Source of the DNA: Planctomycetota bacterium
Lineage (GTDB): Bacteria > Planctomycetota > UBA1135 > GCA-002686595
Direction: 5' to 3'
NCBI GenBank assembly: GCA_014237855.1
Contig: JABACD010000016.1
Coordinates: 1-64,000, forward strand
DNA length: 64,000 bases
Of the stretch, positions 25,440-34,570 are shown piece by piece; the first letter of the stretch is position 1; every line of letters starts with the position of its first letter. Made by a program: the position numbers and the translations under genes. The notes under the pieces were generated by a model. It ran no database searches and was not told the origin of the DNA. It worked only from the letters and a program-made list of their open reading frames with translations.

Positions 25440-26633
25440 CTACAGGCCCCAGATGACCTCGAGCCCGTTCGTTGCGTTCGTGGTGCCGTTTCCGGGCCCA
25501 CAGGGGCCGGTATTGTTGCGGTACCAGTACTGGAAGTAGGTCGTCTCACCCGCGCTGATCATCATGGCGGCCGAAATGCTCGGTGCACCGGCGAGGGGAA
25601 TGGTCCCGCCATTGTCGAGCTTGCGCACCAGGATCGGGCTGCTGATGCAGCGCAAGCCCATTCCAAACGGGACGCCAGTGCCTGTCTGGGAGACACCGGG
25701 AGTCGTACGAGCGAACCAGAAGAAGCCGGGGGCTCCGTTTGGAATCTGAGAGGCCGTCAGGCTAAGCGTGTCATTGGAGACACTCGGGATGCCCGAACCA
25801 GTCAGGAGTCCACCCTGGCCGTTGCCGTCGTTGGCGCAGCCTTCGCCGGGGTTTCCGTTGTTGCCGCACGGACAGTTAGCCCCTCCGCTGCTCTTGGCTC
25901 CTGAACCCTCACAGAAGGTACGAATACCGGGTTCGCACTCATCCGGAACGCCGTTGAGGTTGTTGTCGTTCGAAACTCCCCCGGGGATCACATCAATTTG
26001 ATCTGCAATACCGTTGCTGTTGCAGTCCTGCTCGTAGAAGTAGCAGACCTTGACGCTCGCCTCGGCTGAAGTCAGGAACTGGGTGATCAGATTTCCCGAA
26101 CCGCTCGCGGTAGAGAGGCCCGTGGCGTCAACGGGCAGAGTGATCATCCCCATGCCCGAGAAGATGGCGAGGTCCGCCGGACTGATAGTGGTCACGACCT
26201 CGGTGGCCTGCACGTTGAGATTGTCGTGGGAGCTACCCGACGAGCCGCCGAAGTCGATCAATCCGTCATGCACATCCAGGTTATCGATGAACTCCTCGAG
26301 AGGCGTAGCCACTACAAGGACACTCATGTCAGGTCGAGTAAGCGTGATGTCTGCCTGGTAGGTCGTGGTCACGACTGTGGGAGAGGCGTCGAGGCTCTCG
26401 ACTCGGGCCGAACCGCTGATGCTTCCGGTGAGTTCGAAGCGAACGCCTCGCAAGAGCCCGATGCCTGGATCGAACTGGGGAACTGAGACGCTGCTGTTCC
26501 AGTTGGTCGTCGCGAACGGAATCGTGTCCGTGTAACAGAGAGGAGAGGTTGAGCCGTTAGCGAAAGCCTGAGTGCCGCCCGAAAGAAGGGAGGCGCCCAG
26601 GGCAACTGCCGTGCTGAGCTTGATGAGATTCAT
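25440..26633 (-). CDS. Secreted choice-of-anchor E protein with shared C-terminal domain
   Basis: This 397-residue protein has a signal peptide (LSTAVALGASLLSGGTQAFA) and an ATG at 26633 behind AGGAAAG. Residues about 30-205 match the choice-of-anchor E domain: WNSSVSVPQFDPGIGLLRGV, FELTGSISGSARVESLDA, DGLIDFGGSSGSS and GSGNLITQFL. Next comes a calcium-binding thrombospondin-3-like stretch (DCNSNGIADQID, NNLNGVPDECE) and then a Cys-rich linker (NCPCGNNGNPGEGCAND). The last 110 residues form the module shared with 11463-12881 and 45853-47637 (PFGMGLRCIS, FQYWYRN, TNGLEVIWGL). It is probably a surface or matrix protein. Confidence 0.85.
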   Translation of the reverse strand: MNLIKLSTAVALGASLLSGGTQAFANGSTSPLCYTDTIPFATTNWNSSVSVPQFDPGIGLLRGVRFELTGSISGSARVESLDASPTVVTTTYQADITLTRPDMSVLVVATPLEEFIDNLDVHDGLIDFGGSSGSSHDNLNVQATEVVTTISPADLAIFSGMGMITLPVDATGLSTASGSGNLITQFLTSAEASVKVCYFYEQDCNSNGIADQIDVIPGGVSNDNNLNGVPDECEPGIRTFCEGSGAKSSGGANCPCGNNGNPGEGCANDGNGQGGLLTGSGIPSVSNDTLSLTASQIPNGAPGFFWFARTTPGVSQTGTGVPFGMGLRCISSPILVRKLDNGGTIPLAGAPSISAAMMISAGETTYFQYWYRNNTGPCGPGNGTTNATNGLEVIWGL

Positions 26634-26884
26634 GAGTGGTCTTTCCTGGGGGTACCTCGCAAGTGAGGCCCCGGTACAGATATGTCGAGCCACCGACGAA
26701 GGTCGAGGCTTCCCTGATAGCTGGATGGAGAGCGGGCGTTTCCTGCCGTGGCAGCCCTGAACCGCACCAACCCTGCCATAGGAGATTGTATATCCAAGCC
26801 CCAGGCAAACGGCCGCGCGAAAGGAAGTTGCTTTGCAGGGCTTGACCCCATCGAGAGCCAAGATTCTTCAGACTTCCAGATCGT

Positions 26885-27745
26885 CTATTCGAGTCCAAGC
26901 ATGGCTTCACTCACTTCCCAGAGCTTGCGTGCCGCGTCTCGGTTCATCGCACCTCGCCGCGGACGCGCGACACGACAGCGACGGTAATAGCTACCGCTGG
27001 CCCCCTCGATCTCAGGGCTGCAAGCCAGATGCACCGAGGTCTGAGCGCCTCGCTCTGGACTGAGCAAGAAGGGACGGAACCAGTTGAAGAACAAGCCCAC
27101 CAGTCCTCTGGCATCCCCATCTCTCGCGAAGTCAGTGGCCACGACCCCCGGATGAAGGCTGTAGGCCGTTACTCCGCTGCCCTCCAGCCGCCGCGCCAGC
27201 TCCGCCGCAAAGAGAATGTTGGCCAGCTTGCTGGCCGAGTAGGCCCTCAGCCCCGAGTACCGCCGGGTGGACTGCAGGTCTTCAAAGTCGAGCGCAGAGA
27301 CCCGGCGATGGGCTTCGGACGCCACCACCACGATCCGGGAGGGGGCGCTGGTCCGCAGGAGCGGCTCCAGCTCGTGATTCAGCAGGAACGGCCCCAGGTG
27401 GTTGATCCCAAAGGTCGCCTCCACTCCGCCCTCCAGCTCGATTCGATCGGAGAGCACCAGGCCCGCGTTGTGGATCAAGACGTCCAGTCGGTCGAACTCG
27501 GCCAGAAAGCCGGCTGAAAAGTCAGCGACCGATGCTCGGCTACCCAGGTCGAGCAGCCGCCACGAGATCAACGCCCCTGGCACCCGATCGCCGATCGAGG
27601 CCACGGCGGCGAGCCCCTTGGCCCTATCCCTGGCCGTGATGACCACTTCTGCCCCCCGCCGGCAGAGCTCCTCAGCCGTCGCCTTACCAATACCGGTGTT
27701 CCCGCCGGTCACGATCACGCGCTTGTCACGGATGTCCCAGACCAT
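26885..27745 (-). CDS. Short-chain dehydrogenase (retinol-dehydrogenase-like)
   Basis: This 286-residue classical SDR has the nucleotide motif VTGGNTGIGKA at residue 12, LIHNAGLVLSD, the catalytic Ser in VVVASEAHRR and the YSASK pair near residue 170. HPGVVATDFARD follows. The extended C-terminal tail and FGINHLGPFLLN match the retinol dehydrogenase/WW-oxidoreductase branch. It reduces or oxidises an alcohol or carbonyl with NAD(P)(H) in the cytoplasm. The physiological substrate is unknown. The gene stands alone, encoded divergently from the gene at 27845. Confidence 0.9.
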   Translation of the reverse strand: MVWDIRDKRVIVTGGNTGIGKATAEELCRRGAEVVITARDRAKGLAAVASIGDRVPGALISWRLLDLGSRASVADFSAGFLAEFDRLDVLIHNAGLVLSDRIELEGGVEATFGINHLGPFLLNHELEPLLRTSAPSRIVVVASEAHRRVSALDFEDLQSTRRYSGLRAYSASKLANILFAAELARRLEGSGVTAYSLHPGVVATDFARDGDARGLVGLFFNWFRPFLLSPERGAQTSVHLACSPEIEGASGSYYRRCRVARPRRGAMNRDAARKLWEVSEAMLGLE

Positions 27746-27844
27746 CTTGATTCCGAGTCTAGACAGACCTTCACTCAGGAACCACGATCACTCTGGAGCT
27801 AGCCTGCGTTAGGTATCCAAGTCACCTTAGAGCTATCCTCGCCC

Positions 27845-29572
27845 ATGATGATCACCTCCACCGGCTGCGCCCTGATCCTCTCGGTCCTCCTCTCGAGCAC
27901 CCACTCCGGGGATCGTGTGCGCATTCGTACCTCCCCAGCCCCGGGATTGGGCCTCGAGGCGGGGATCGGCCGCCAGGATCCAAGTGACGTGATTCGGATC
28001 GGCCAGCGTGACTACGTGTTCTACACGCGGGTGACTCCCGAAACGCCACTCTACCCGGCCGGCTATGCAGGCGAGATCTGGTACGCGGTTTCCGAGGACG
28101 ACGGCCAGAGCTGGCGAGAGCTGGGGCAGGTGCTCGGCCATGGGGAGGATGAGAGGTTCGACAGTCTCGGAGTCTTCGATCCAAACATCCTGCGAGATGC
28201 TCAAGGAGAGCTGCATCTCTACTACTCCGGTATCGGGCCAAATTTTAACTTCCGCTTCGAAGAGGTGCGCAGGGTCGAACCAATCAGTATTGGCATCGCC
28301 AGGCTGGAGCTGATGGAAGGGCGGGTGACAGCCCATCGCCTGAACAATGGCGAGCCAATCCTCAACCCCAGTGAACGGTCGGCCAAGGGGTTCGACTCCC
28401 TGCGCGTGACAGGCCCCACCCCTATCCTCCGAAACGGTCTCTACCAGCTCTACTATCGGGGCTTCGACTTCGCCAACGCAACAGGAGCAAGCGCCCTGGG
28501 CCTGGCGATCGCCGAGAATCCGGCCGGGCCCTACCTCCGCCAGCATGAAGGGCGCGCTGTCGTCCCGTTCGGTGGGGACGTCCTCCTTGGCATTCACGAG
28601 GGCGGTGTCATGGCACTTCTCACGAGCGGCCAACGAGGACTCCACTGGGCCATGGACGGAGAGCACTTTGCCCTGCTACCCGTGCAAGCCTCAGGAATTC
28701 TCACGAACGCCGGCATCTGGCGCTCCGAGGACGACTCATCCACGGCCAGCCCATGGGGTCTGCATGTCGCGCGAAGCTACCCTCACCCCTATCTCGAACG
28801 CTTCGACATCGAGGTGCCTGCCGAGCTGGAACTACCTCCAGTGACGACAACGCCGGTGCCGAGCAACTTCCAGAGCGCTGCCTGGGGGCCACACGCCAGC
28901 TGGCTCGGGCTGCACCGCGAGGGTCTCGAGGCGCTCGCTCGTGAGCCCCAGGACCTGCTGTTCCTCGGCGACCAGATGACGGAAGGCTTCGGAGGACACT
29001 CCCGGGCTGCAAGTGCTCCCGGCAACCGGGTCTGGACTGAGGAGTACGGCTCGCGGCGGGCCATTAACCTTGGCCTCGACGGTGATCGCACGCAGCACCT
29101 GATCTGGCGCCTCGCCCACGGCCTCCTGGACCAAAGACAGACTCGAATTGTCGTCTTGCAGATTGGAGGGAACAACCTCGAGAGTGACTCTGTGGATGAG
29201 GTCACAGCAGGCGTCGAGGCCATTCTAGAGCGCATCCTCTTCGGCCTACGGCGATGCGAGGTGCTGCTGTGCTCGATACCTGCGCCGGTCGGCTCTGATA
29301 CAGAGGCATTGGTTCGGGTTGAATCCCTCAACGCAAGACTCAAGAGCCTCACCCGTCGTCCGCGGGTGCGATTCCTGGACATCTCCGGCCGGTTCTCAGA
29401 TCCCCAGGGCCAAGCCCTTCCTGAGCTCTTCGAGGGGACCTCTGGACGTCTCAGTGAAAGTGGCTACCGGGAATGGGCGAGCGCCCTCGATCCGATCCTC
29501 GAAGAGCTCGAGGAGCGCGTCGTCGAGAGCGCTAGCAGGCGGTTGGATGAGCTGGAAGCTGGTGACCGTTGA
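27845..29572 (+). CDS. Secreted glycosidase-like propeller fused to degenerate SGNH domain
   Basis: This 575-residue protein begins with a short signal sequence. Residues about 20-320 look like a five-bladed glycosidase propeller (FYTRVTPETPLYP, GVFDPNILRDAQGELHLYYSG, TGPTPILRNGLYQLYYRG). Residues about 355-565 resemble an SGNH esterase of the PAF-acetylhydrolase type (LFLGDQMTEGF, INLGLDGDRTQHLIWRL, VVLQIGGNNLES, LSESGYREWASAL). The GDS serine is Gln (GDQ), and the usual D-x-x-H before LSxxGY is replaced by TSGR. The domain is therefore probably catalytically dead. Its stop TGA meets the stop of the next gene in a shared TGATCA. Confidence 0.8.
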   Translation: MMITSTGCALILSVLLSSTHSGDRVRIRTSPAPGLGLEAGIGRQDPSDVIRIGQRDYVFYTRVTPETPLYPAGYAGEIWYAVSEDDGQSWRELGQVLGHGEDERFDSLGVFDPNILRDAQGELHLYYSGIGPNFNFRFEEVRRVEPISIGIARLELMEGRVTAHRLNNGEPILNPSERSAKGFDSLRVTGPTPILRNGLYQLYYRGFDFANATGASALGLAIAENPAGPYLRQHEGRAVVPFGGDVLLGIHEGGVMALLTSGQRGLHWAMDGEHFALLPVQASGILTNAGIWRSEDDSSTASPWGLHVARSYPHPYLERFDIEVPAELELPPVTTTPVPSNFQSAAWGPHASWLGLHREGLEALAREPQDLLFLGDQMTEGFGGHSRAASAPGNRVWTEEYGSRRAINLGLDGDRTQHLIWRLAHGLLDQRQTRIVVLQIGGNNLESDSVDEVTAGVEAILERILFGLRRCEVLLCSIPAPVGSDTEALVRVESLNARLKSLTRRPRVRFLDISGRFSDPQGQALPELFEGTSGRLSESGYREWASALDPILEELEERVVESASRRLDELEAGDR

Positions 29573-30319
29573 TCAGTTGCCTCGGCCGCCTCGGCCGCCT
29601 CGGCCACTATCACCACCCCATCGAAACCGGTCAGAGGCCATGTCCGAGTACGACTCGAGCTGAGTCGGAGTCAGGATGTTGCCGAGTGCAGCAGTCGTCT
29701 CATCTCGCAGGCTGGACATGGTTGACCGAATCTCATCGCGTCCCAGATTCCCTTCACGCATTTCCGCGAACATGCTGCTGCGCTTGGAGTTCTCATCGAT
29801 CAGAACTTCTTGCATCGACTTCTTCTGAACTGCGTCCAGCCCAAGCGTCTCTGCGTAACCATCCATACGCTCGATGACCCGATCGATGTCACGCTGCTCG
29901 CGTTCAGCTCGGCGCTCGGCCTCTTCCCTCTCCTGCACCTCACCCATGGCTGTAGCAACCATCGTCCTGAGGCCAGCAGATTGCGCAGACTGAGGGTTCT
30001 GTAGTGCGGCGGAGAGCTCCATCACCTGATCCTGGAGCGCTGCAATGTTCTCCGATTCGTCGGTTACAACCTCTTCTCTGGTCGCCTCTGGCCGCGACTC
30101 AAGGGATGCCATGCGGATCGCGAGGAGATCACTCTCTTTCTTCAGCTCGGCCAGCTGCAGGGCAAGGGCTTCATCTTGGCCAGAGCCTCCAGGGCTCAAG
30201 GAGGTCTGCTCCTGGACGAACGGGGTCGTAGCTTCATCCGCAGTCAACTTGGAAACTGCGGTCGCGGAAACTCCGCCGACAACACCAGAGATCAGGGCTA
30301 CAAGAATGATGTTCTTCAT
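29573..30319 (-). CDS. Anchored periplasmic coiled-coil protein
   Basis: This 248-residue protein begins with a membrane helix (IILVALISGVVGGVSATAV). Residues about 40-130 are coiled coil (ALQLAELKKESDLLAI), and a second charged helical part follows (EREEAERRAEREQRDID). Its LTPTQLESYSDMA segment near residue 225 resembles the LTPxQ motif of Spy/CpxP-like helical proteins. The C-terminus, RWGGDSGRGGRGGRGN, is encoded by a 9-base repeat. No enzyme motif is visible. It may be an envelope stress or metal-responsive chaperone, which is an inference. The ATG at 30319 fits the membrane helix. Confidence 0.75.
   Translation of the reverse strand: MKNIILVALISGVVGGVSATAVSKLTADEATTPFVQEQTSLSPGGSGQDEALALQLAELKKESDLLAIRMASLESRPEATREEVVTDESENIAALQDQVMELSAALQNPQSAQSAGLRTMVATAMGEVQEREEAERRAEREQRDIDRVIERMDGYAETLGLDAVQKKSMQEVLIDENSKRSSMFAEMREGNLGRDEIRSTMSSLRDETTAALGNILTPTQLESYSDMASDRFRWGGDSGRGGRGGRGN
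29579..29607. repeat. Three tandem 9-base repeats (CCTCGGCCG unit)
   Basis: The plus strand reads GCCTCGGCC three times in a row. On the minus strand this codes for the Gly-Gly-Arg repeats at the end of the coiled-coil protein. It is a likely slippage-prone site. Confidence 0.7.
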
Positions 30320-30495
30320 TGGCTCTTGAGGGCTAGTTATGGCTTCGGGGTTGGGCCCCTCTACTTCTGAGTATTGAACAGCTTTTCGGCCGAGAATGCT
30401 CACGGTCCACAATTCCAGAGTCGATGGTAGCTCATGTGTTGGGAGCGGCACCTCTCAAGGTGAATACCCTGAATCAGAGGCTAATACTGGGGGTC

Positions 30496-31287
30496 TCAGG
30501 ACAGCCGAGCCTTCAGAGAGGCATAGCGTGAGCGCGAGACCGGCAACCAGGATTCTTCGCCAACCAGGACACGCCCGGTCCCGCCCGATTGCCGTTCTAG
30601 CGTCTGAATCAGGCCAATTCTGACGATCGCCGAGCGGTGGATTCTCTGGAACACCTCTGGGTCTAGCATCCGTTCCAGATTCCCCATGGACTCACGCATC
30701 AAGAAGACTCCACGGCCGGTGTGCAGCTCAACGTACTGATCAGCCGCCTCGATCCAGAGGATTTCGGAGGTCTCGATCAGGTCCATGCCACCCTCACGCA
30801 TGATCCTCAGTCGAGTCGCAGCTCCACCCTCCTCACCTTGCTGGCTGGGGATGGTCTTGCTGTAGTTCGAGAGCAGGTCTGCCACCTCATCCGAAGCTTC
30901 AGCTTTCTTGCTGACCCGATCCTTGGCTCTCGAGAGAGCCTTGGCAAAGCGATCATCGTCGAAAGGCTTGAGCAAGTAGTCCACCGCGCTCACGTCAAAA
31001 GCTTCGAGCGCGTACTTGTCGAATGCCGTCGCAAAGACAATCACTGGTCGCACCGAGTCTTCAAGGAATTCGACCACATCAAATCCCCCCATCCCCGGCA
31101 TCTGAATGTCCAGGAACAGGATCTGAGGAGCATGCTCGCGCACAGCTTTGACAGCCTCGAGTCCATTGCAGCACTCGGCAAGCACTTCAATCTCGGGATC
31201 TCTTTCGAGCAGCGCTCGCAGACTCAACCTCGCCATCGGTTCGTCGTCAGCAAAGACCACGGTGAAGTGTCCACGCTTCTCGCTCAT
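30496..31287 (-). CDS. LytTR-family response regulator
   Basis: This 263-residue protein has an N-terminal receiver with VVFADDEP, the phospho-acceptor Asp in ILFLDIQMPGMGGF (about residue 59), FATAFDKYALEAF and the Lys in DYLLKPF. The C-terminal part is a LytTR DNA-binding domain (RLRIMREGGMDLIETSEILWIEAADQYVELHT, FQRIHRSAIVRIGLI). Its ATG overlaps the histidine-kinase stop as ATGA, so the pair is coupled. The kinase phosphorylates the receiver and the LytTR domain binds promoter repeats. The target genes are unknown; the coiled-coil gene downstream is one candidate. Confidence 0.93.
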   Translation of the reverse strand: MSEKRGHFTVVFADDEPMARLSLRALLERDPEIEVLAECCNGLEAVKAVREHAPQILFLDIQMPGMGGFDVVEFLEDSVRPVIVFATAFDKYALEAFDVSAVDYLLKPFDDDRFAKALSRAKDRVSKKAEASDEVADLLSNYSKTIPSQQGEEGGAATRLRIMREGGMDLIETSEILWIEAADQYVELHTGRGVFLMRESMGNLERMLDPEVFQRIHRSAIVRIGLIQTLERQSGGTGRVLVGEESWLPVSRSRYASLKARLS

Positions 31288-32597
31288 ACTCCACCCCCGC
31301 GTTCGGCACCTTGCCCCTTCACTCGATAGGGCAATGTGATCCGTACGCAAGCACCCTGCGGCTCGGCATTCGAGAGACTGAAGCTCTGGTCCTCGTCGTA
31401 GAGGGCCCGCAATCGACTACGAGTGTTTTGCAGACCGATTGAACGGCGCTCTTTCCCCTTACGGATGCCTCTCTGCTCCAGGACATCCGGTGAGAAGCCA
31501 AGGCCATCGTCGAGCATCTCGAGGAACAGCCTGTCCCCGCTGCGCCTCGCCGTCACAACCACGCGGCCCCCTTCGGTCCGAAGAGCAATACCGTGCCGAA
31601 CTGCGTTCTCAACCAGGGGCAACAAGAGCAAGGTGGGTACCAGGGCGATTTCAAGCTCCTCCGGAACATCGAACACCGTCTCCAGCCGTTCTCCGAGCCT
31701 GATTCGTTCGATCTCCAGGAACCTCTCTACGATTTGCAGCTCCTCGCTCAGAGGCACCTCCTCGGTTCCGCCGTACTCGAGGGTCGCGCGAAGCAGCTCG
31801 CCGATGGCTGCCAGGGTACTCAGAGCTGACTTCTCTCTTCCCCCACGAATCAAGCCACCCACCGAGTGAAGGGCATTGAACAAGAAGTGGGGATTCAGCT
31901 GATTGCGCAGGGCGCCGAGCTGTGCTTGAGACAGCTCGGCCCGCAGGCGCTCGGCGCGCAGCTCCAGGTCGGCGGCGCTGCGCTCTTTCTCCCGCATCGC
32001 CAGGAATGAGTGAAGGCCCCCCCCCATGCCCAGGACAACCCAGTAGACGAGGATCGCTGACATCCATCGATGACGCCAGAAGACAACATCCAGGCTAGGG
32101 CTCTCAGAGCTCCGGCGTGAGCCACGCATCCAGGGTCGATCCTCCGGCGGACGGCCAGCGCGGTCGGGACGCGCGGGGCGATCAGGGGCGAAGTCTCCGG
32201 GCGGCCGCCGCTCACGGCCGCGGGGATCGTCAGCCTGTCGACCCGCTGGAGCACGGAGATCTCGCAGTGCAAAATCCAGATGCAAGGCAGCCCACCCGAC
32301 TCCAGCCGAAAGCGGTAACTGCGTCAGGAAGAGCAGGAGCAGGGAGTTGCTCCTCTCCATCGTCCAGCGCGCGAGGTGCACGATCGGCCAGGCCATCAGG
32401 CCCCAGGCACCCCACCGCAGGAACTCAGCCAGGAGGATCTCGCCCCTGTTGAACTCTCGACCACGCAACTCGGCGATTTCGAAACGTGGCACCGACATGG
32501 CCAGGCTGACTATCAGGACAATCAGGAATACGAAGCCCGCCTGACCCCACTGCGTGCGGAGTACGGCTTCGATCCGAGGTTGTCCTTGCAGCTTCAC
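31284..32597 (-). CDS. LytS/AlgZ-type sensor histidine kinase
   Basis: This 437-residue kinase has about four membrane helices in the first 220 residues. Between helices three and four lies an unusual Arg/Pro-rich linker (about 118-165). The His-kinase core shows the H-box LRNQLNPHFLFNALHSVGG near residue 238, the N-box LLLPLVENAVRHGI and the ATP-lid region DDGLGFSP and SIGLQNTRSRL. The GTG start at 32597 directly follows the TAA of the rhodanese gene, so the three genes rhodanese, kinase and regulator form one operon. The sensed signal is unknown. Confidence 0.92.
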   Translation of the reverse strand: MKLQGQPRIEAVLRTQWGQAGFVFLIVLIVSLAMSVPRFEIAELRGREFNRGEILLAEFLRWGAWGLMAWPIVHLARWTMERSNSLLLLFLTQLPLSAGVGWAALHLDFALRDLRAPAGRQADDPRGRERRPPGDFAPDRPARPDRAGRPPEDRPWMRGSRRSSESPSLDVVFWRHRWMSAILVYWVVLGMGGGLHSFLAMREKERSAADLELRAERLRAELSQAQLGALRNQLNPHFLFNALHSVGGLIRGGREKSALSTLAAIGELLRATLEYGGTEEVPLSEELQIVERFLEIERIRLGERLETVFDVPEELEIALVPTLLLLPLVENAVRHGIALRTEGGRVVVTARRSGDRLFLEMLDDGLGFSPDVLEQRGIRKGKERRSIGLQNTRSRLRALYDEDQSFSLSNAEPQGACVRITLPYRVKGQGAERGGGV

Positions 32598-33260
32598 TTA
32601 CCCTGCTGGCTGTACTGGAAGCCCTGCCTCGGCCCAGGCCCCGAAGCCCCCTGCCATATCAATCGTACTCATGTGACCAGCGCGCTCGAGAAAGCTAGCC
32701 GCGATCAAGGAACGATAACCCCCCATGCACTGCAGGATGACTCGCCGGTCACCTGGCACCTCGGAGGTACGATTGGCAAACTCGGTAAGCGGCAGGTTAG
32801 GCGCGTTCCCAATGCGCCCCTGCTGCCACTCGTGTGGCTGACGAACATCGATCAGGTAGGGCGGATCTTCGCTGTCCAGCTCCCCCGCGAGGCCGTCGCA
32901 ATCGACTCGCTCTGTCGTGGCCAGGTACTCTGTCCTGTCAGCGATGGAGTCGAAACCGCCCTCCAGATAGCCGCGCACCTCTCCGTGGCCAAGCTCGACC
33001 AGGCAAGCCAGAGCCGAGCGCTCCTGTCCGGGGTCGGCGATGACCTGGATCGGCCGGGATGCATCCAGCAAGGCCTGAACCCAATTGGGGAACATCGGGG
33101 ATAGCCCCACGAAGATCGAGCCTCTCAGGTGCGACAGGGCATAGGCAGGGCCCCCTCGCACATCCAGCACATCAACGCCCTCCTGGGCTTGAGACAGGAA
33201 TTCATCGGCCAAAATCGGTCGAAAAGGATCTCCGGACTGTCCTGAAGAGGGCGAGGTCAT
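32598..33260 (-). CDS. Tandem rhodanese-domain protein
   Basis: This 220-residue protein has two rhodanese-like domains. The first (about 15-105) contains VDVLDVRGGPAYALSHLRGSI but lacks the catalytic Cys (VIADPGQERS). The second (about 115-215) is intact, with YLIDVRQPHEWQQGRI and the active loop LQCMGGYRS. It resembles the C-terminal part of persulfide-dioxygenase/rhodanese fusions, here without the metallo-beta-lactamase part. It probably handles sulfane sulfur in the cytoplasm. It is encoded first in the kinase operon, which suggests a sulfur or redox signal for that system. Confidence 0.88.
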   Translation of the reverse strand: MTSPSSGQSGDPFRPILADEFLSQAQEGVDVLDVRGGPAYALSHLRGSIFVGLSPMFPNWVQALLDASRPIQVIADPGQERSALACLVELGHGEVRGYLEGGFDSIADRTEYLATTERVDCDGLAGELDSEDPPYLIDVRQPHEWQQGRIGNAPNLPLTEFANRTSEVPGDRRVILQCMGGYRSLIAASFLERAGHMSTIDMAGGFGAWAEAGLPVQPAG

Positions 33261-33416
33261 GAAATCAGCTGGGTTCCAGGTTGGGTGAAGCGGAGTCAGA
33301 GTGTAGCGATTGGAACGCGAGTTGGAGCCATGAGGCCCTCAAGCAACACCTCGGGGATGTCGAAAAGCCTCTGAATACGGCATGACCGATCAATCCGCCG
33401 CTATCCCCAGACCTCG

Positions 33417-34034
33417 ATGAGCCAGACCGACCCCCCGAGCAAGACCGAGCCCTCCCTCCTGGGCACCAGGGATGATGTTGGCCACCTGGAAGACCTTCCC
33501 TGGACCGGAATCACGGTGGTGATCGCTGTGCTCGGACTCCTGTTCTTCATGGCTGTGCCCATGCGCAAGCCCACGGCGCGGGAGATGTTGCTAGCCCAGC
33601 GAGAGCACGGCGCGTCCCTCGCCTGCGAGACGCTGGGAAGAGCGATCCAGGATTACCACGCGGAGCACTCCGAGTGGCCCGGAGTTCGCCCGAACGTGGC
33701 GAGCACCCTGGGCCCACCGGAATACGGGGAGAATCACCTCTGCCGCCAGCTGGAAATGCCCAGCGATCGCCTGGGATTCACCATGCCGACGGGTGGTGGC
33801 CAGTACACCTACGGCCCTTATCTTCCCAACGGAATTCCGGTCAACCCTCGTAACGGACAGCGCTCCATTCGAATTCTCGGCGAAGGGGAGAGCTTTGAGG
33901 CTGTTGTCGACAAACTGTACGGTTGGGTCTACGACCCGCGCACCGGCGAGGTCCGTCCACACACCTTGCCGTTCGAGCACTCGCCCACACGAAGAAGGCC
34001 AACCTCCAGTGCAGCAAGAATCGACGCCAGATAG
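33417..34034 (+). CDS. Pseudopilin-like membrane protein
   Basis: This 205-residue protein has a 30-residue cytoplasmic head, one membrane helix (ITVVIAVLGLLFFMAV) and then an exported part. The segment CETLGRAIQDYHAEHSEWPGV, later GPYLPNGIPVNPRNG and DKLYGWVYDPRTGEVRP, match the globular part of type II secretion major pseudopilin-like proteins of Planctomycetes. It lacks the G-F-x-x-x-E prepilin leader. The following gene overlaps its end by 26 bases. Its role is unknown. Confidence 0.7.
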   Translation: MSQTDPPSKTEPSLLGTRDDVGHLEDLPWTGITVVIAVLGLLFFMAVPMRKPTAREMLLAQREHGASLACETLGRAIQDYHAEHSEWPGVRPNVASTLGPPEYGENHLCRQLEMPSDRLGFTMPTGGGQYTYGPYLPNGIPVNPRNGQRSIRILGEGESFEAVVDKLYGWVYDPRTGEVRPHTLPFEHSPTRRRPTSSAARIDAR

Positions 34035-34548
34035 TCAGAAGGTCTCCGTGCGTAGACTTGCCTCTGGCTTGAGCATTCTTCACCTCGCGCTCGGCTTGGT
34101 GATCGTCACGGTACTCACAGGTGTCGCGATTCCGCTGTTCTATGCTCAACCGAAGATCACACTCGATCACGCGGCGATCCTGCTGGCCAACGACCTCCGC
34201 TACGCTCAGAACGAGGCGGCTATCAGTGGCGAGAGCACCTCGATCAAGTTCGACCAAGACGGCGATGGTTACTCGGCTCAGTACAGCTCAGGGCTCCCCA
34301 TCGCGAACCCTGTCGGGGGTGGCGAGTTGGTCCGACAGTACTCTTTCGATGCCATCTTCCGAGGCGTCTCGTTAGAGGTCCTGAGCGGGTCTACCGCGAC
34401 CAGGTTTGATCGCCATGGGTTTGCGACAACACCGATTGACATCAGGCTCTCCTATCAGGGGGACACACGCCTTCTGAGAATGGCGGTTGGCAGCGGCCTT
34501 GTTGAGATCAGTGGTCTCGAGACCTCCTGGGAAGATCGCGGGCTCTAG
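34009..34548 (+). CDS. GspH/FimT-like pseudopilin with atypical leader
   Basis: This 179-residue protein starts at GTG 34009, inside the previous gene, behind GAAGAAGG. A later GTG at 34048 is possible. Its N-terminus shows a prepilin-like segment ASGLSILHLALGLVIVTVL with a Gly before the hydrophobic helix, but the usual Glu at position 5 is His. The body matches GspH/FimT: LLANDLRYAQNEAAISGE and SIKFDQDGDGYSAQ. No secretion ATPase or prepilin peptidase gene is in the window, so the pair is an orphan minor pseudopilin set. Confidence 0.72.
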   Translation: MQQESTPDSQKVSVRRLASGLSILHLALGLVIVTVLTGVAIPLFYAQPKITLDHAAILLANDLRYAQNEAAISGESTSIKFDQDGDGYSAQYSSGLPIANPVGGGELVRQYSFDAIFRGVSLEVLSGSTATRFDRHGFATTPIDIRLSYQGDTRLLRMAVGSGLVEISGLETSWEDRGL

Positions 34549-34570
34549 TCCGAGCGCGCACCAACGAAAG

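Noticed and set aside
33382..33420. 12-codon leader peptide overlapping the start of the pseudopilin-like gene
   Set aside because: An ATG frame ends in TGA overlapping the ATG at 33417, but it has no ribosome site and no regulatory feature.
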